The notes under the pieces are model-generated. The model saw nothing but the letters and a program-made list of their open reading frames with translations. It ran no database searches and had not been told where the DNA came from. The position numbers and the translations under genes were made by a program. A stretch of DNA of 64,000 nucleotides from Henriciella marina DSM 19595 (GTDB lineage Bacteria; Pseudomonadota; Alphaproteobacteria; Caulobacterales; Hyphomonadaceae): NCBI RefSeq assembly GCF_000376805.1, contig NZ_AQXT01000002.1, positions 992,001-1,056,000 of the forward strand. Direction: 5' to 3'. Positions 1 to 9,637 of the stretch are shown here, piece by piece; within the stretch, counting starts at the first letter, position 1, and the number at the start of each line of letters is the position of its first letter.

Positions 1-153
1 TGCCGGAAATGGGCTGAAAGGCGATGCATGGCCTGCTGGGTAAGGACGCCCGGCGATGGCTGTCAATGACGGTGAAGCTGGCCAGCCTCAGCCGCCATCG
101 TGACCGCTCAGCAGTGATAGCTCATTGTCAGCGAAATTTCGCAATTCAACCAG

Positions 154-182
154 TTGACGTTGCTCGCCAGCATACCTAATTG
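154..182 (+). promoter_or_regulatory. Possible groESL promoter
   Basis: A TTGACG box at 154-159 is followed by an AT-rich CATACCTAAT stretch at 171-180, just upstream of the CIRCE operator. It could be a vegetative or heat-shock (sigma-32-like) promoter, but the second box is weak. The preceding 1-153 contains no gene that I can recognise. Confidence 0.35.
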
Positions 183-189
183 AGCGCCG

Positions 190-216
190 TTAGCAGTCGC
201 CTCTTGTGAGTGCTAA
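190..216 (+). promoter_or_regulatory. CIRCE operator (HrcA site)
   Basis: The inverted repeat TTAGCAGTC-N9-GAGTGCTAA matches the CIRCE consensus TTAGCACTC-N9-GAGTGCTAA with one mismatch in the left arm. It lies 50 bases before the groES start codon, the classic place for HrcA control of groESL. It also argues against the longer groES reading frame that would begin at 206, inside the operator. Confidence 0.9.
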
Positions 217-265
217 CACTACGAACATATTGCCCGCTCGGGCGAAAGCAAAGGTAAGAGAGCAA

Positions 266-553
266 ATGAAATTCCGTCCTCTACATGACCGCGTTCTCGT
301 GAAGCGCGTTGAAGAAGAAGCCAAAACCGCTGGCGGGATCATCATTCCAGACACCGCGAAAGAAAAGCCGCAGGAAGGCGAAATCGTCGCCGTTGGTTCC
401 GGCGCTCGCGGTGACGACAATGAGATCGTTCCAATGGAAGTCAAAGCTGGCGACCGCGTCCTGTTCGGCAAGTGGTCGGGCACGGAAGTGAAAGTCGACG
501 GCCAGGATCTTCTGATCATGAAGGAAAGCGACATTCTCGGTATCGTCGAGTAA
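266..553 (+). CDS. groES: Co-chaperonin GroES
   Basis: Encodes the 95-residue co-chaperonin that caps the GroEL cylinder during ATP-driven protein folding in the cytoplasm. The protein starts [14 protein letters not shown] and carries the mobile-loop region (around residues 16-32, with TAGGIIIPD) and the conserved C-terminal end ILGIVE, at normal family length. The frame stays open upstream to 206, but that region overlaps the CIRCE operator, so ATG at 266 is the right start; a GGTAAGAGAG purine run precedes it. It is the first gene of the groES-groEL operon, with 58 bases to groEL, and is predicted to be repressed by HrcA. Confidence 0.97.
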   Translation: MKFRPLHDRVLVKRVEEEAKTAGGIIIPDTAKEKPQEGEIVAVGSGARGDDNEIVPMEVKAGDRVLFGKWSGTEVKVDGQDLLIMKESDILGIVE

Positions 554-590
554 CCCCGCTTCCCTTTTCCAACACACAATTTCGAACTGA

Positions 591-2267
<1,677 letters not shown>

Positions 2268-2300
2268 GCTCACCCCACGTCTCACCAGACGCAATAATGG

Positions 2301-2331
2301 AAAGCCCGGTGCCAAAGCGCCGGGCTTTTTT
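2301..2331 (+). terminator. Rho-independent terminator of groESL
   Basis: A 9-bp stem AAAGCCCGG / CCGGGCTTT with a 10-base loop is followed by a T run, 33 bases after the groEL stop codon. Confidence 0.9.
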
Positions 2332-2356
2332 ATGGGTCACATTCGGGACGCGGCTA

Positions 2357-3025
2357 TTATTGCTGCATGTCTGCGTTATCGCTTTCTTCGCGCTGCTGTT
2401 GTTTTGCCAGCGCGTCTATCTCGGCTTCAAATTCGTCGATAAATTTCTCTGCTGCGTCTCCCGAGAGCCCCTCTTTCATAGCCATCGTTTCCGGCAACTC
2501 ACTTTCCGATCTGATGGGAACACACTCGCCATAGTGGTCGGAGGCGACGAAGCGTCCAGAACCGCCGCCGAAGTCCATCCTGTCGCGGTAGGTTACGCTC
2601 CCGTCTTCATGAGTATGCACCACGGTGACGCTGCCGCCAGGGCCTGGGCCCCAAGCTTTGTAGGCGAGCACAGACCCGCCACCTGCACTGATGAGCGGAA
2701 GCGTCTTTGAGAGACGGCGCGTCTTTGCGAGATATGACCGAAGGTCGCCAGCCTCTGCGACCTCTGGAACGGATCCCGGGCCTCCCGGCTCATCCACGAC
2801 AAATATCTCCTTGGCATTTCCGCCATGATAGATGTTGGTCGTATTATCGACCGTAACTTCGGTGGTGAAGCCCGTGTCGATCGTGACCGAACCGGTCTTG
2901 GTGCAGAGGAAGTTCCGCTCTGCAAGCAAGAGTGAACGATTGTTTGCCTCCTGCGCCGAAGCCTCATTAAAAAGGCCCGCCGGGCCGGCCAAAAGGACTG
3001 TCGAAAGAATGAGTCCGCGTATCAT
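2357..3025 (-). CDS. Secreted protein of unknown function
   Basis: I do not recognise the family of this 222-residue protein. Residues 1-25 form a clear Sec signal peptide (hydrophobic core LILSTVLLAG, cleavage expected after ASA). The mature part has two cysteines, at about 41 and 166, that could form a disulfide, a glycine-rich centre, and a charged, Glu/Gln-rich C-terminal tail that is probably helical or disordered. It is most likely periplasmic. It is convergent with groESL and stands alone, with the divergent CoA-transferase operon upstream; no functional context is evident. Confidence 0.75.
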   Translation of the reverse strand: MIRGLILSTVLLAGPAGLFNEASAQEANNRSLLLAERNFLCTKTGSVTIDTGFTTEVTVDNTTNIYHGGNAKEIFVVDEPGGPGSVPEVAEAGDLRSYLAKTRRLSKTLPLISAGGGSVLAYKAWGPGPGGSVTVVHTHEDGSVTYRDRMDFGGGSGRFVASDHYGECVPIRSESELPETMAMKEGLSGDAAEKFIDEFEAEIDALAKQQQREESDNADMQQ

Positions 3026-3127
3026 ACGGCACCTCCAAGGGTCAGAGTGTCACGCTACCCTGAATTGAGCGCCGCCTATCCGCAACAGAAAAACCAGTTT
3101 TCGTCCCCCAGAAGCGTGAGCGAAACT

Positions 3128-3149
3128 GTTCACCTTTCGTGACGTGAAC
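3128..3149. promoter_or_regulatory. Inverted repeat, possible operator before scoAB
   Basis: GTTCAC-N10-GTGAAC is a perfect 6-bp dyad centred about 55 bases upstream of the CoA-transferase start, flanked on both sides by ACTGT-like bases. It lies between two divergent genes and has the size of a two-turn operator. The binding protein is unknown. Confidence 0.4.
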
Positions 3150-3192
3150 TGTCCCTTGAAAGCCCCCTGTCCCGGGCGTAAGCATCTGACCC

Positions 3193-3924
3193 ATGAGCAA
3201 GATTTACGACAGCGCCGCAGCCGCCCTTGATGGCGTGCTATTCGACGGCATGACGATCGCTGCGGGGGGCTTTGGCCTCTGCGGGATTCCGGAGCTTTCC
3301 ATCGCCGCCATTCGCGATGCGGGCACGAAGGGCCTCACCATCTACTCCAACAATGCAGGCGTCGACGGCTTCGGTCTCGGTGTTTTGCTGGAGAGCAAGC
3401 AGGTGAAGAAAATGGGCTCGTCCTATGTCGGCGAGAACAAGGAATTCATGCGCCAGTATCTCGGCGGAGAGCTGGAGCTGGAGTTCAACCCGCAAGGCAC
3501 GCTGGCTGAACGGATGCGCGCTGGCGGCGCCGGGATTGCCGGCTTCTATACCAAGACCGGCTATGGCACGCAGATCGGCGACGGCAAGGAAGTGAAGGAA
3601 TTCCACGGCGAGAACTACATTCTCGAAGAAGGCATCTTCGCGGATCTCGCCATCGTGAAAGCCTGGAAAGCCGACACGACGGGCAACGCCATCTTCCGCA
3701 AGACGGCCCGCAACTTCAATGAGCCAGCCGCCATGTGCGGCAAGATCTGCGTCATGGAAGTCGAGGAGATCGTTGAGCCCGGTGAGCTTGATCCCAACCA
3801 TATTCACTTGCCGGGTGTCTTCGTGCACCGGCTGGTACAGGGCGAGTTCGAAAAACGCATCGAGCAACGCACGGTCCGGCAGCGTACTGAGACGAACACT
3901 GCGGCGACAGGGGAGGAAGTCTGA
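3193..3924 (+). CDS. scoA: 3-oxoacid CoA-transferase subunit A
   Basis: Alpha subunit (243 aa) of a class I CoA-transferase, most likely succinyl-CoA:3-ketoacid (acetoacetate) CoA-transferase, which activates acetoacetate by moving CoA from succinyl-CoA. The glycine-rich motif [10 protein letters not shown] (about residues 25-34) and the [13 protein letters not shown] segment are characteristic of ScoA/AtoD proteins. The stop codon overlaps the next start (TGATG), so the two subunits are translationally coupled. The exact acid substrate cannot be read from the sequence; AtoD/PcaI-type enzymes are the alternative. A dyad upstream may be an operator. Confidence 0.92.
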   Translation: MSKIYDSAAAALDGVLFDGMTIAAGGFGLCGIPELSIAAIRDAGTKGLTIYSNNAGVDGFGLGVLLESKQVKKMGSSYVGENKEFMRQYLGGELELEFNPQGTLAERMRAGGAGIAGFYTKTGYGTQIGDGKEVKEFHGENYILEEGIFADLAIVKAWKADTTGNAIFRKTARNFNEPAAMCGKICVMEVEEIVEPGELDPNHIHLPGVFVHRLVQGEFEKRIEQRTVRQRTETNTAATGEEV

Positions 3925-4553
3925 TGCCCTGGACACGTGATGACATGGCCAAGCGCGCCGCGCAGGAGCTGGAAGACGGGATGTATGTCAATCTCGGCAT
4001 CGGCATTCCGACGCTGGTCGCAAACTATATTCCGGACGGTGTTTCGGTGACCCTTCAGTCTGAAAACGGCATGCTGGGCATGGGCCCCTTCCCTTACGAA
4101 GGCGAAGAAGACGCCGACCTGATCAATGCTGGCAAACAGACCATTACCGAGCTGCCGCATACCGCTTTCTTCGATAGCTCGATGAGCTTTGCGATGATCC
4201 GCGGCGGCAAGATCAACATGGCAATCCTCGGCGCAATGGAAGTCGCAGAGACTGGCGACCTTGCCAACTGGATGATCCCTGGCAAGCTGGTCAAAGGCAT
4301 GGGCGGGGCGATGGACCTTGTCGCCGGCGTAAAGCGCATCGTCGTCATCACCGATCACACGTCAAAGTCCGGCGATCCCAAACTGATCAAGGAATGCACG
4401 CTGCCGCTGACTGGCAAGGCCGTGGTGGACCGCATCATCACCGATCTTGGTGTCTTCGATGTCGTCGATGGCGGCCTCGAGATTATCGAGCTGGCGCCGG
4501 GCGTCGAGCGTGATGAGGTGTATGAGAAGACAGCCGCAAAGCTCGTCAATTGA
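3924..4553 (+). CDS. scoB: 3-oxoacid CoA-transferase subunit B
   Basis: Beta subunit (209 aa) of the CoA-transferase. It has the NLGIGIPT motif near residue 23 and the catalytic glutamate in SENGMLG (Glu47), which forms the CoA thioester intermediate in this family. Start ATG overlaps the scoA stop, and an upstream AGGGGAGGAAG is a strong ribosome site inside scoA. Together with scoA it would feed ketone bodies or beta-keto acids into acetyl-CoA; the nearby thiolase-like, acyl-CoA ligase and enoyl-CoA hydratase genes fit a lipid/acid-utilising lifestyle. Confidence 0.93.
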   Translation: MPWTRDDMAKRAAQELEDGMYVNLGIGIPTLVANYIPDGVSVTLQSENGMLGMGPFPYEGEEDADLINAGKQTITELPHTAFFDSSMSFAMIRGGKINMAILGAMEVAETGDLANWMIPGKLVKGMGGAMDLVAGVKRIVVITDHTSKSGDPKLIKECTLPLTGKAVVDRIITDLGVFDVVDGGLEIIELAPGVERDEVYEKTAAKLVN

Positions 4554-4885
4554 GCGAGCTTCCAGCCTGTCCGCAATGCAATTCGGCTTTCACATATGAA
4601 GACGGCGCGCTGCTGATCTGTCCCGAGTGCGCGCATGAATGGCCAGCAGACCCGTCACTTGATCCGGACCTGAAGGTCTGGCGCGATGCCAATGGCGTAG
4701 AGCTGCACGATGGCGATACGGTCACCGTCATCAAGGATCTGAAGGTGAAGGGCTCATCCTCCGTGGTGAAGGTCGGCACGAAGGTGAAGAATATCCGCCT
4801 CGTCGACGGCGACCACGACATCGACTGCAAGATCGACGGCGTTGGCCAGATGGGCCTCAAGACGGATTTCGTGAAAAAGGCCTGA
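4550..4885 (+). CDS. PhnA/YjdM-like zinc-ribbon protein
   Basis: A 111-residue member of the PhnA (YjdM, alkylphosphonate utilisation operon protein A) family. The N terminus has a zinc ribbon with CPQC (about 7-10) and CPEC (about 25-28); the C-terminal half is the conserved KOW/SH3-like PhnA domain ([15 protein letters not shown]). Despite the name, this family has no proven role in phosphonate breakdown. The start is TTG, overlapping the scoB stop as TTGA, so it appears to be translated by coupling. Its link to ketoacid metabolism is unknown. Confidence 0.88.
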   Translation: MSELPACPQCNSAFTYEDGALLICPECAHEWPADPSLDPDLKVWRDANGVELHDGDTVTVIKDLKVKGSSSVVKVGTKVKNIRLVDGDHDIDCKIDGVGQMGLKTDFVKKA

Positions 4886-4888
4886 TCG

Positions 4889-5932
4889 CTAGTCGATGAC
4901 GGCGTCCTCAAGCACGGCAAATAGCCGCCGCTCATTCTTGCGCAGGCGGACAGGGCCGGCCTCGCGCTCAGGCTTCTCGCCATTGCGTGCCATCTCGACC
5001 AGTCTGGGATGGATGTAGGAATTGCGCGCGATGGTCGGCGTGTTACCGAGGCGTTCGGCTGCCGCTTCGGAGATGGCCTTGATGCTATCGGCGCCTTTGT
5101 GAAGCGCTTCGACGGCCGCAACTGAGCCGCCCCATGTCCGGAAATCCTTGGCGGTAAACGCTCCGTCCCCTGCCCAGCGGATGAACCGGTTCACCTGCCT
5201 TGAGCCGACATGCCCGTCGGGTGTGTCGAACAATGATTGGCCGGGCAGGCACTGGAGCTCACCAACGGCGTGGGCGAGGCTTTCGTCGCAGATGGACACC
5301 TCCTGTTCCTTGCCGCCCTTGCCCTTGAACCTCAGGCGCAACGTGTCCTCGTCGGTTTGGCGAACGTGTCGCTTGTAGAGGGTCGCAGCGCCGAACGTTC
5401 CGTTCTTTGCATGGCGCTCTGACCCGATGCGGATTGCGCCCTTGTCGAGCAGGCGGACAATGGCAGCCGTGGCAAGTTCGACATGGTCTTCTGGATCATC
5501 CAGAACCGCTTTCACGCACTTCCTGATGCGCGGCAGGGCCCTGCCAAAGGACAGCATGTCGGAGAACTTCACCTGCTCGCAGTGGGTCCTCCACGTCTCG
5601 TGATAGCGATACTGGGTGCGGCCCGCCTCATCTTTGCCGGTCGCCTGAAGATGGCCCTTGGGGAGCTTGCATATCCAGACATCGGTCCAGGCAGGCGGCA
5701 GGACGAGCGCCTCTGCGCGCGCTCTCCTCTCACCCGTCAGCGTCTCGCCGTCTTCATCCAGATAGGTGAAGCCCTTGCCATGGGACCGGCGGGTCCAGCC
5801 CGGCTCGGAGCTGCAGACATAAATAAGCCCGGCATCGGCCGGGTCCATATCTTCGCGTGAGAGTGTAAATGGCATGAAGGTGAAAACCTGCGAACGCGCT
5901 GCTGGTTCCTGCGCATTTTGGCGCAACGTCAT
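4889..5932 (-). CDS. DNA topoisomerase IB
   Basis: A poxvirus/eukaryote-type IB topoisomerase (347 aa) that relaxes supercoils through a 3'-phosphotyrosine intermediate. The N-terminal domain has the GxGFxY-like segment HGKGFTYLDEDG; the catalytic domain has LPPAWTDVWIC, the Arg in KDFRTWGGS, and the nucleophile Tyr306 in ARNSYIHP. The frame is open back to 6175 but that part overlaps the divergent thiolase-like gene; ATG at 5932 gives a normal length, and ATG at 5875 (328 aa) is possible since neither has a strong ribosome site. It faces the PhnA-like gene with a gap of only 3 bases. Confidence 0.92.
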   Translation of the reverse strand: MTLRQNAQEPAARSQVFTFMPFTLSREDMDPADAGLIYVCSSEPGWTRRSHGKGFTYLDEDGETLTGERRARAEALVLPPAWTDVWICKLPKGHLQATGKDEAGRTQYRYHETWRTHCEQVKFSDMLSFGRALPRIRKCVKAVLDDPEDHVELATAAIVRLLDKGAIRIGSERHAKNGTFGAATLYKRHVRQTDEDTLRLRFKGKGGKEQEVSICDESLAHAVGELQCLPGQSLFDTPDGHVGSRQVNRFIRWAGDGAFTAKDFRTWGGSVAAVEALHKGADSIKAISEAAAERLGNTPTIARNSYIHPRLVEMARNGEKPEREAGPVRLRKNERRLFAVLEDAVID

Positions 5933-5993
5933 GGCTTGCAAGCGACCGGGAGACACCAGACAGTGCGGTCTCAAGTTTTGAGGAGATGAAGTG

Positions 5994-7502
5994 ATGGCTA
6001 AAGGGTCAATGCCGGTTCTGGTCGGCGTCGGGCAATCGATGAGCGAATGGGACGGGACCTCGGGCCCTGACGGCGCACCATCACCGCTCAGCCTCGCAGT
6101 GACGGCCTCGAAGACCGCCATCAATGACGCGGGGATCGAGGCGTCCGCCATCGACACATTGACCTTTGTCCGCATCTTCGAAGACTCGGTGCGCGGGGCG
6201 AAACACCCACATGGTCACAATACCAACCTGCCGGGCACGCTGGCGCGCGATATCGGCGCGTCGCCAGAGCGGCTGATTTATTCGGACGTTGGCGGACAGA
6301 GCCCGCAGGCACTCGCAGGGGAAATGGCGAACCGTATCCATGCAGGCGAGATCGACGTCGCGCTGATCACTGGTTCTGAAGCCAATCGCGCCTCCAAGGG
6401 GGCGCTGAAGAACAAGGTCGAGATCAACTGGGCAGACAGCAGCGATGCCGATTATGAGGATCGCGGCCTTGGCGGCGAAATGCTGTCACGCGCCGAGATC
6501 AAACATGGCCTTGTGGCGCCGGCTTTCTTTTACGCCCTGTTCGAGAACGCCATTGCGGCCCGCGAAGGGCGCAGCCGGTCGGGCCAGCGCGAAGCCATGG
6601 CGAAGCTGTTTCACCCTTTCTCAGACGTCGCCGCCAACAATGAGTACTCGCAGTTTCCTGTCGAGCGCTCGGAGGAATTTCTGTCCACACCGTCGCCGGA
6701 GAACTATGAGTTCGCCGACCCTTTCCTCAAGTGGCATATCGCGCAGGATGCGGTGAACCAGGGCGCCGCCGTCCTGATGATGTCGGAGGAGAAGGCAGAG
6801 GAACTCGGTGTTGCCAGGGAAAAGCGCGTTTATCTGCACGGGGCCGGGGAAGCGAGCGACGACCTCCTCACGCTGCGCCCAAAACTCGATGGGTCATGGG
6901 CGATGGAGACGGCGATTTCACGGGCGCTTGATCAGGCCGGACGCACATCCGGCGGTATCGCGCATTTTGATCTCTATTCCTGTTTTCCGTGCGCAGTATT
7001 CTCATCCACGGCGGCGATGAACATCGATCCGTTTACGGATGAACGACCTCTGACGCTGACAGGCGGGCTACCCTTCTTTGGTGGACCGGGAAATAATTAC
7101 TCCATGCACGGACTTGCCGAAATGGCGCACAAGCTGCGCGAAGAGGCCGGGTCCTTCGGCCTTGTTCTCGCGAATGGCGGATGGATGACCAAGGAGGCGG
7201 TGGGCGTCTGGTCGACCACGCGGCCTGATGCGTTCAAGCCGGTCGAACCGTCAGCGAAACCCACCGAGCAGGTCGAGCTTGATCCAGAGCCAAGTGGCGG
7301 CACGGTCGAGACGTATACGGTCGTGCACGGACGCGAAGGCCCACAGCATGGCGTCATCCTTGGGCGAACCAATGAGGGCAAGCGCTTTCTCGCGATTGCG
7401 GACCCCGCCGCGCTCGACAGGCTTCGTCAGGACGAAAGCCCCGTGGGCGCCAAGGTGACCACGCGAACCGAGGGCGAGGTCACACATTTCAGCTTTGCGT
7501 GA
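5994..7502 (+). CDS. Thiolase-like protein (TLP1-type), no catalytic Cys
   Basis: A 502-residue thiolase-superfamily protein annotated in many genomes as acetyl-CoA acetyltransferase. The N-terminal thiolase fold starts VLVGVGQS; the position that normally holds the nucleophilic cysteine reads SDVGGQSPQAL, without Cys, and the C-terminal cysteine block reads LANGGWMTK. The region after about 410 is an extra C-terminal domain as in type-1 thiolase-like proteins. AGGAG at 5981 lies 8 bases before ATG 5994, so this start is preferred over GTG 5991. It probably binds CoA thioesters, but classical thiolysis is unlikely. It is divergent from the topoisomerase. Confidence 0.85.
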   Translation: MAKGSMPVLVGVGQSMSEWDGTSGPDGAPSPLSLAVTASKTAINDAGIEASAIDTLTFVRIFEDSVRGAKHPHGHNTNLPGTLARDIGASPERLIYSDVGGQSPQALAGEMANRIHAGEIDVALITGSEANRASKGALKNKVEINWADSSDADYEDRGLGGEMLSRAEIKHGLVAPAFFYALFENAIAAREGRSRSGQREAMAKLFHPFSDVAANNEYSQFPVERSEEFLSTPSPENYEFADPFLKWHIAQDAVNQGAAVLMMSEEKAEELGVAREKRVYLHGAGEASDDLLTLRPKLDGSWAMETAISRALDQAGRTSGGIAHFDLYSCFPCAVFSSTAAMNIDPFTDERPLTLTGGLPFFGGPGNNYSMHGLAEMAHKLREEAGSFGLVLANGGWMTKEAVGVWSTTRPDAFKPVEPSAKPTEQVELDPEPSGGTVETYTVVHGREGPQHGVILGRTNEGKRFLAIADPAALDRLRQDESPVGAKVTTRTEGEVTHFSFA

Positions 7503-7527
7503 CCTGCCTATGCGGTATGTCTGGCAT

Positions 7528-7628
7528 ATGAAATCAACACGTTATTCGCCCGTATCGCCGGTTTCGCTGTCGCAGCCGCCGCTCTGTCAGCTTGTGTCAC
7601 GCAACCTGAACCCTGCACGCCCGAATGG
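7528..7628 (+). other. Out-of-frame lipoprotein signal segment
   Basis: The frame of the following gene, read upstream, gives NTLFARIAGF-AVAAAALSAC-VTQPEPC, an obvious lipoprotein signal with an LSAC lipobox, but that frame has no ATG, GTG or TTG before the next stop. ATG at 7528 followed by AAATC is one base out of frame. Adding a single A to the AAA run would give MKINTLFARIAG and restore a 144-residue lipoprotein. This is either a real frameshift or an assembly error. Confidence 0.65.
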
Positions 7629-7961
7629 GTGGAGTGGAAAACCGACCAGGTTCTGGAGAGGTTCGCCTCTTCGAACATGGACACGATCCAGGCCTTGCGG
7701 CGGGTATCGGGCGACATTGAAAACCCTGGGCCTCTCTTGATGATCCAGCTGGCGACGCTTGCGGATGATTTCACCGATCTCGCCCGGGACTTCGACCGGA
7801 TCGTCCTGCCGGAACTCAATGATGCGGTCGCCCAGTGCAGCCGGTCGCAGGACTTTATGCCGGCGTTTTCGAGTTTTCTGCGCGATGAAGGCGTCGGCGA
7901 GGATGCCATCGTCTGGATCGAGGCGCTTGGCTATGTGGCAATGGGATCGCAGAGGCGATGA
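7629..7961 (+). CDS. Small lipoprotein-like protein, 5' end frameshifted
   Basis: The intact frame from GTG 7629 encodes 110 residues, mainly amphipathic helix (LMIQLATLADDFTDLARDF), with no family I recognise. The real N terminus is probably the lipobox segment upstream (7528-7628), which is out of frame by one base in this sequence; corrected, the product is a 144-residue outer- or inner-membrane lipoprotein with Cys23 as the modified residue. Its stop overlaps the start of the ZntB-like transporter (ATGA), so the two are likely co-translated. Whether the short GTG form is made is doubtful, as no good ribosome site precedes it. Confidence 0.6.
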   Translation: MEWKTDQVLERFASSNMDTIQALRRVSGDIENPGPLLMIQLATLADDFTDLARDFDRIVLPELNDAVAQCSRSQDFMPAFSSFLRDEGVGEDAIVWIEALGYVAMGSQRR

Positions 7962-8944
7962 GTGAGGCGCACGCCACCCCCCTGATCTTTGGTTTTGAGT
8001 TCGACACAGATGGTAATGTCAGGCGCCTTAGCTGGGACGATGTAAAGTCCGGTGAGGCCGAGCGGCCGGAGGTTTATCGCTGGTTGCATCTTAACCGCTT
8101 GTCCGCAGAGGTCAGAACATGGCTGACCGAAAAAAGCGGCATCAGCACGGTCATCGACACTGCCCTGCTGCAGGAAGATACGCGCCCACGCTGCATCCGC
8201 CATGGCACCGGCTTGCTGATCAATTTGCGCGGCGTGAACCTCAATGAGGGGTCAGAGCCCGAAGACATGATCGCCATCCGGATGTGGATGACCACGGGCG
8301 TGGTTGTGTCGCTTCGGGCGTTTCACATCCGCGCGGCGCAGGACCTGCGCGACCAGATCATGGCAGGCGATGTGCCGACGTCTACCGGGGCGATCATTAC
8401 CTATATCGCCGCGAAACTGACCGAAGGAATTGAGCCGGTTGTGTCAGACCTCGATGGGCAGGCTGATGATTTCGAGGATCAATTGCTTCAGCCCGGTGTG
8501 AGCTTGCCAAAGTCGGCGCTCGCCAATTTCAGGCGGAAAGTTCTCGCCCTGCGGCGCTACATCATCCCGCAGCGAGAAGCGCTCAGCCATCTCGGCCGGG
8601 ACGGCGCGGACCTGCTGTCGCAGAGCGATATCCTGCACCTTCGTGAAGTCGGAGACCGGGTGACACGGATCGGCGAAGAGCTCGATTCGATTCGTGAACG
8701 CTCACTCGTCCTGCAGGAACAGGTTCTTGAGGAGCGTGCGGAGCGGATGAACCAGCGCCTCTTCGTGCTTGCCATCATATCGGCGGTGTTCCTGCCGCTT
8801 GGTTTCGTGACAGGGCTGTTTGGCGTCAATCTTGGCGGCATGCCGGGGGCGCAAAGTCCGATCGGCTTTGCGGCGCTCTGTGTTGGCATGACGGTGCTCG
8901 TCGGGGCGCTGCTCGTCCTGTTCAGACGGGTGCGCTGGCTCTAG
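7958..8944 (+). CDS. zntB: ZntB/CorA-family divalent cation transporter
   Basis: A 328-residue member of the CorA family. A large soluble N-terminal domain ends in a long helical stalk (around 200-265), followed by two C-terminal membrane helices (about 270-292 and 303-325). Between them lies GVN, the selectivity motif corresponding to CorA GMN, as GVNLGGMPG, which is typical of ZntB-like zinc transporters rather than Mg2+ CorA. It would form a pentameric inner-membrane channel. ATGA overlap with the preceding small lipoprotein gene suggests one operon; the 3' end faces the DUF938 gene 4 bases away. Confidence 0.88.
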   Translation: MSEAHATPLIFGFEFDTDGNVRRLSWDDVKSGEAERPEVYRWLHLNRLSAEVRTWLTEKSGISTVIDTALLQEDTRPRCIRHGTGLLINLRGVNLNEGSEPEDMIAIRMWMTTGVVVSLRAFHIRAAQDLRDQIMAGDVPTSTGAIITYIAAKLTEGIEPVVSDLDGQADDFEDQLLQPGVSLPKSALANFRRKVLALRRYIIPQREALSHLGRDGADLLSQSDILHLREVGDRVTRIGEELDSIRERSLVLQEQVLEERAERMNQRLFVLAIISAVFLPLGFVTGLFGVNLGGMPGAQSPIGFAALCVGMTVLVGALLVLFRRVRWL

Positions 8945-8948
8945 ATCC

Positions 8949-9632
8949 TCATGCCTTCTGAAAGATGACGCTCAGATTGTTGGCTGGCATCTCGATGACC
9001 TTGTGAAGCGTCAGCCCTGCCGACTGCGCCAACGGGACGACCTCTCGATCAAGATCGCGCACACCCCAGCTTTCATCGCGGCGCTTCAAGTCGCTGTCAA
9101 AACGCGCATTCGAGTCTGCGATCGCGCCATCCCGGGCGAACGGGCCATAGATGAAGAGCTTGCCACCCGGCGGCAAAAGACGCCCTGCCCCGGCTATCAG
9201 TCCCTCCGCCGCCTCGAAAGGCGCAATGTGAATCATGTTCGCGCAGAAGATGCCGTTGAGGTCTGCAAGAGACTCTGCCTCGCCCCAATGGGACTTTGAT
9301 GCATCCAGACGAAGCGGGCCGCCGAGCCGCCCGCCGCGGTCAGTATGATCGACCCATGCGGTCTGGCTCGACAGACTGATCTCGTCGAGATCGGAATAGG
9401 TCCAGTGCAGACTTTCAAACCGGTCTGTAAAGGCGGCGCCATGCTCGCCGGTGCCCGAGGCGATCTCCAGAATGTGTCCGTCCACCGGCATATGCGCGGC
9501 GAGAACGTCAGCAATCGCATCGCGGTTTCTCGCCGCCGAAGGAGAGTAGCGCCGACCGTCTTCCCCGGTATTGCGGTTTTCCAAGGCGACCGATTTTCCG
9601 CTCGCGCCGATATCGTCCTGGTCTTCGGCCAT
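8949..9632 (-). CDS. DUF938 SAM-dependent methyltransferase
   Basis: A 227-residue class I methyltransferase-like protein of the DUF938 family. The SAM-binding motif I is LEIASGTGEHG (about 53-63), followed by the acidic YSDLDE at the end of beta strand 2 and the family-typical FCANMIHIAPFEA segment. The N-terminal RRYSPSAARNRD is also a DUF938 hallmark. No substrate is established for the family. It lies 5 bases downstream of an aldo/keto reductase gene on the same strand and is likely co-transcribed with it. Confidence 0.88.
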   Translation of the reverse strand: MAEDQDDIGASGKSVALENRNTGEDGRRYSPSAARNRDAIADVLAAHMPVDGHILEIASGTGEHGAAFTDRFESLHWTYSDLDEISLSSQTAWVDHTDRGGRLGGPLRLDASKSHWGEAESLADLNGIFCANMIHIAPFEAAEGLIAGAGRLLPPGGKLFIYGPFARDGAIADSNARFDSDLKRRDESWGVRDLDREVVPLAQSAGLTLHKVIEMPANNLSVIFQKA

Positions 9633-9637
9633 GTAGC

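Noticed and set aside
1..153. Possible 3' end of an upstream gene or promoter before the groESL operon.
   Set aside because: No frame of meaningful length or motif; nothing can be supported.
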